Shown: positions 50,352 through 51,599 of the stretch, in pieces
Layout: every line of letters starts with the position of its first letter
Position numbering within the stretch: position 1 is the first letter of the stretch
Translations under genes and position numbers: made by a program
Assembly (NCBI GenBank): GCA_023411395.1
Contig: JAEYOV010000032.1
Location: forward strand, 1-51,599
Reading direction: 5' to 3'
Length of the DNA stretch: 51,599 bases
Source of the DNA: Bacillota bacterium
GTDB taxonomy: Bacteria > Bacillota > Clostridia > Christensenellales > Aristaeellaceae
The notes under the pieces: model-generated
What the model was told of the DNA's origin: nothing
What the model saw: only the letters and a program-made list of their open reading frames with translations
Database searches by the model: none

Positions 50352-51056
50352 TTATTTCAGGGAGGCCACAAATCTTGCCGCTTCCCGAATTTCCGGGTCC
50401 GTGAACACACGGCTGAAATGCCGGTAGGAGCTTTCCATATGCTTTCCCAGCGCACGGTAGGCAGCGTCCCTGTCCCTTTGTTCCAGGGCGTCGATGATGT
50501 CTTCATGCTCTTTGATGGTCGGATCATATACAGGATAAAACAGCGACAGCCACCGGGCGCGCTCGATCAGCAGGTGGTGCTGCTTGTAGGTTTCAATGAT
50601 GCGCTTGTTCCCCGAGCCTTCCACGATCAGCATATGGAACTGATCTTCAATCTCGAAATTGTGCCTGTAATCGCGGTTCGCCACGGCATTTTGCAGTTCC
50701 GCGTTCAGTTCGCGCATCCGCGCGATTTTATCCTGCGGCAGCGGGTTTCTTGTCAGAATGATTTCAACGGCCTGCTTCTCCAGGGCGCTGCGCAGCTCGG
50801 TGATCTCCTGTATGTCCTGGGCGGAAATATCGGCCACAACCGCCTTCCCGTTGCCCTGAACGACAAGGGAACCGTAGATCAGCTTCCGTATCGCCTCCCT
50901 GACAGGAGTGCGGCTCATCCCCAGTTCCTTGGAGATCTGGTAATCGGATACGGTTTCGCCCGGCTTAAGCTGAAAAGTCAGGATGTCATGAAGAATTCTG
51001 TCATACGCAATTTGAACCAGCCCAGGCTTTGCATCCATCAAAATCACCAGTTTCAT
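50352..51056 (-). CDS. GntR-family (FCD-domain) regulator of the TRAP operon
   Basis: 234 residues. N-terminal winged helix at about 15-75: AYDRILHDILTFQLKPGETV, YQISKELGMSRTPVREAIRK. C-terminal FCD domain (about 85-230) with metal-ligand type residues: ITELRSALEKQAVEII, EDQFHMLIVEGSGNKRI and EHEDIIDALEQRD. FCD regulators bind organic or sugar acids and typically sit beside TRAP transporters and uronate/dicarboxylate catabolism genes. No good ribosome binding site precedes either the ATG at 51056 or the in-frame ATG at 51038 (MDAKPG), so the start is uncertain. Confidence 0.92.
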   Translation of the reverse strand: MKLVILMDAKPGLVQIAYDRILHDILTFQLKPGETVSDYQISKELGMSRTPVREAIRKLIYGSLVVQGNGKAVVADISAQDIQEITELRSALEKQAVEIILTRNPLPQDKIARMRELNAELQNAVANRDYRHNFEIEDQFHMLIVEGSGNKRIIETYKQHHLLIERARWLSLFYPVYDPTIKEHEDIIDALEQRDRDAAYRALGKHMESSYRHFSRVFTDPEIREAARFVASLK

Positions 51057-51094
51057 ATAGAATACAGTTTTTTAACAATTTAGTATACACTGTG

Positions 51095-51123
51095 ATTATA
51101 AGAGAATGGAAATGTATTGTCAA
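51095..51123 (-). promoter_or_regulatory. Promoter of the gntR gene
   Basis: On the minus strand TTGACA (51118-51123) and TATAAT (51095-51100) are both consensus and 17 bases apart. AGTGTATACT just downstream (51082-51091) is near-palindromic and overlaps the expected start of transcription; it could be the regulator's own operator. Confidence 0.75.
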
Positions 51124-51417
51124 CCAGAAATTTTCCAATCCGTATAATTGTTTATACTGAACAATACTTCGGTCAATTAGAAGGTAATACATCACCATTC
51201 ATCGCCGAAGTATATGTTTCTTGAACGTTTGTTAGAATACAGTATTTTGCTTTTCCAGTATACATACTCCAAGACCGGCAATAAAAAAAGCCGCGTCCCA
51301 GGATGCGGGCACTGCAAAAAGGGGGAAGCCTTTGAAAATAACGGATGCTGTTATGATCGCGGCGAATCACACTGGGCATGTCCGGATAAGGTATAATATT
51401 TTTCGCACAATTGAAAA
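51124..51417. other. Intergenic region between gntR and the IS element
   Basis: No gene I can support. A 60-codon frame (51214-51396) contains GCGHCKKGEAFENNGCCYDR, Cys-rich, but has no ribosome binding site and may be a remnant. TATAAT at 51392-51397 may serve the transposase. Confidence 0.35.
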
Positions 51418-51478
51418 GGAAGCCCGAAGCGTGTAAACTGTCGTTACCACACAAAAGCGACACGCAAGGAGGGCTTCC
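51418..51478 (+). promoter_or_regulatory. Hairpin enclosing the transposase ribosome binding site
   Basis: GGAAGCCC (51418-51425) pairs with GGGCTTCC (51471-51478) and GCGTGT (51429-51434) with ACACGC (51460-51465). The Shine-Dalgarno sequence AAGGAGGG (51466-51473) lies in the internal loop and upper stem, so it is partly hidden. Confidence 0.5.
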
Positions 51479-51479
51479 C

Positions 51480-51599
51480 ATGGGAGAAATTATACAGCTA
51501 AATCAGGGAGAAATCAAACAGCAAATGGCGGGGCTGGTACTGGAGGCAGTGGAAGAAACGCTCAACGCGCTACTGGATGCGGAAGCGGACCAGATTACA
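51480..51599 (+). CDS. IS256-family transposase, N-terminal fragment
   Basis: 40 residues to the edge: MGEIIQLNQGEIKQQMAGLV, then LEAVEETLNALLDAEADQIT. V-E-E-T-L-N-A-L-L-D-A-E-A-D is the highly conserved start of IS256-type (mutator) DDE transposases. AAGGAGGG precedes the ATG. The catalytic DDE residues lie beyond the window, so intactness cannot be judged. Confidence 0.85.
   Translation, partial: MGEIIQLNQGEIKQQMAGLVLEAVEETLNALLDAEADQIT

Larger units (their letters stand above)
51405..51599 (+). mobile_element. Left end of an IS256-type insertion sequence (cut by window edge)
   Basis: Defined by the transposase start at 51480 and the untranslated end before it. The exact left terminus is not determinable without the right end; the boundary given is approximate. 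Confidence 0.6.

Noticed and set aside
51214..51396. 60-codon Cys-rich open frame before the IS element
   Set aside because: No ribosome binding site or recognised family; may be a remnant but cannot be supported as a gene.

Overview
The window looks like a high-GC member of the Bacillota (probably Clostridia). The evidence is strong AGGAGG-type ribosome binding sites, textbook TTGACA/TATAAT promoters with 17-base spacing, a GerMN-domain lipoprotein, LplB/YtcP-type sugar ABC permeases, a membrane-anchored YesN-like AraC regulator, an ECF sigma operon and an IS256-type transposase. Naming a lower taxon would be a guess. I saw no rRNA, tRNA or CRISPR array.

Layout. 1-2.9 kb: an unrecognised gene cut by the left edge, an Lrp/LysE amino-acid export pair and a TetR remnant. 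2.9-6.1 kb (minus): the tight unit mntP - YkgJ-like Cys-cluster protein - DNA methyltransferase, followed by a TIM-barrel sugar isomerase. 6.4-13.9 kb (plus): a carbohydrate ABC importer (two permeases, secreted binding protein), an ADP-ribosylglycohydrolase-family protein, a YesN-like sensor-regulator and RpiB, which reads as one import/catabolism module. 13.95-14.8 kb: a toxin-antitoxin pair with a perfect inverted-repeat operator, split by a palindromic element. 15-18.6 kb: SDR oxidoreductase, split chromate transporter and GerMN lipoprotein. 18.8-20.2 kb: small AT-richer cargo (GNAT acetyltransferase, P-loop kinase, tiny membrane peptide). 20.3-31 kb: secreted transglutaminase-like protein, Zn peptidase, orphan FecCD permease, six-repeat peptidoglycan-binding lipoprotein, EamA transporter, phytoene-desaturase-like oxidoreductase with its TetR, and a dihydrolipoamide-dehydrogenase-like enzyme. 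31.3-38.7 kb: AraC/GyrI-type regulator, a multidomain PMT-family glycosyltransferase, and a TetR-controlled FtsX-type ABC exporter. 38.8-44.7 kb: ECF sigma with an overlapping membrane partner, a GGDEF-EAL protein and a Cys-rich protein. 44.9-47.1 kb: an AT-rich three-gene HTH / macro-domain / DarT-like cassette. 47.2-51.1 kb (minus): GntR-controlled TRAP transporter. From about 51.4 kb: the left end of an IS256-type element.

The two most interesting layers are: (i) the DarTG-like cassette, with reversed gene order, an added HTH gene and an extended toxin; and (ii) dispersed structured repeats. One repeat is a multi-hairpin element whose stems change sequence between copies while pairing is kept, always with the same terminal hairpin against a gene's stop codon. 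A second, palindromic element has one copy inside the toxin-antitoxin operon.
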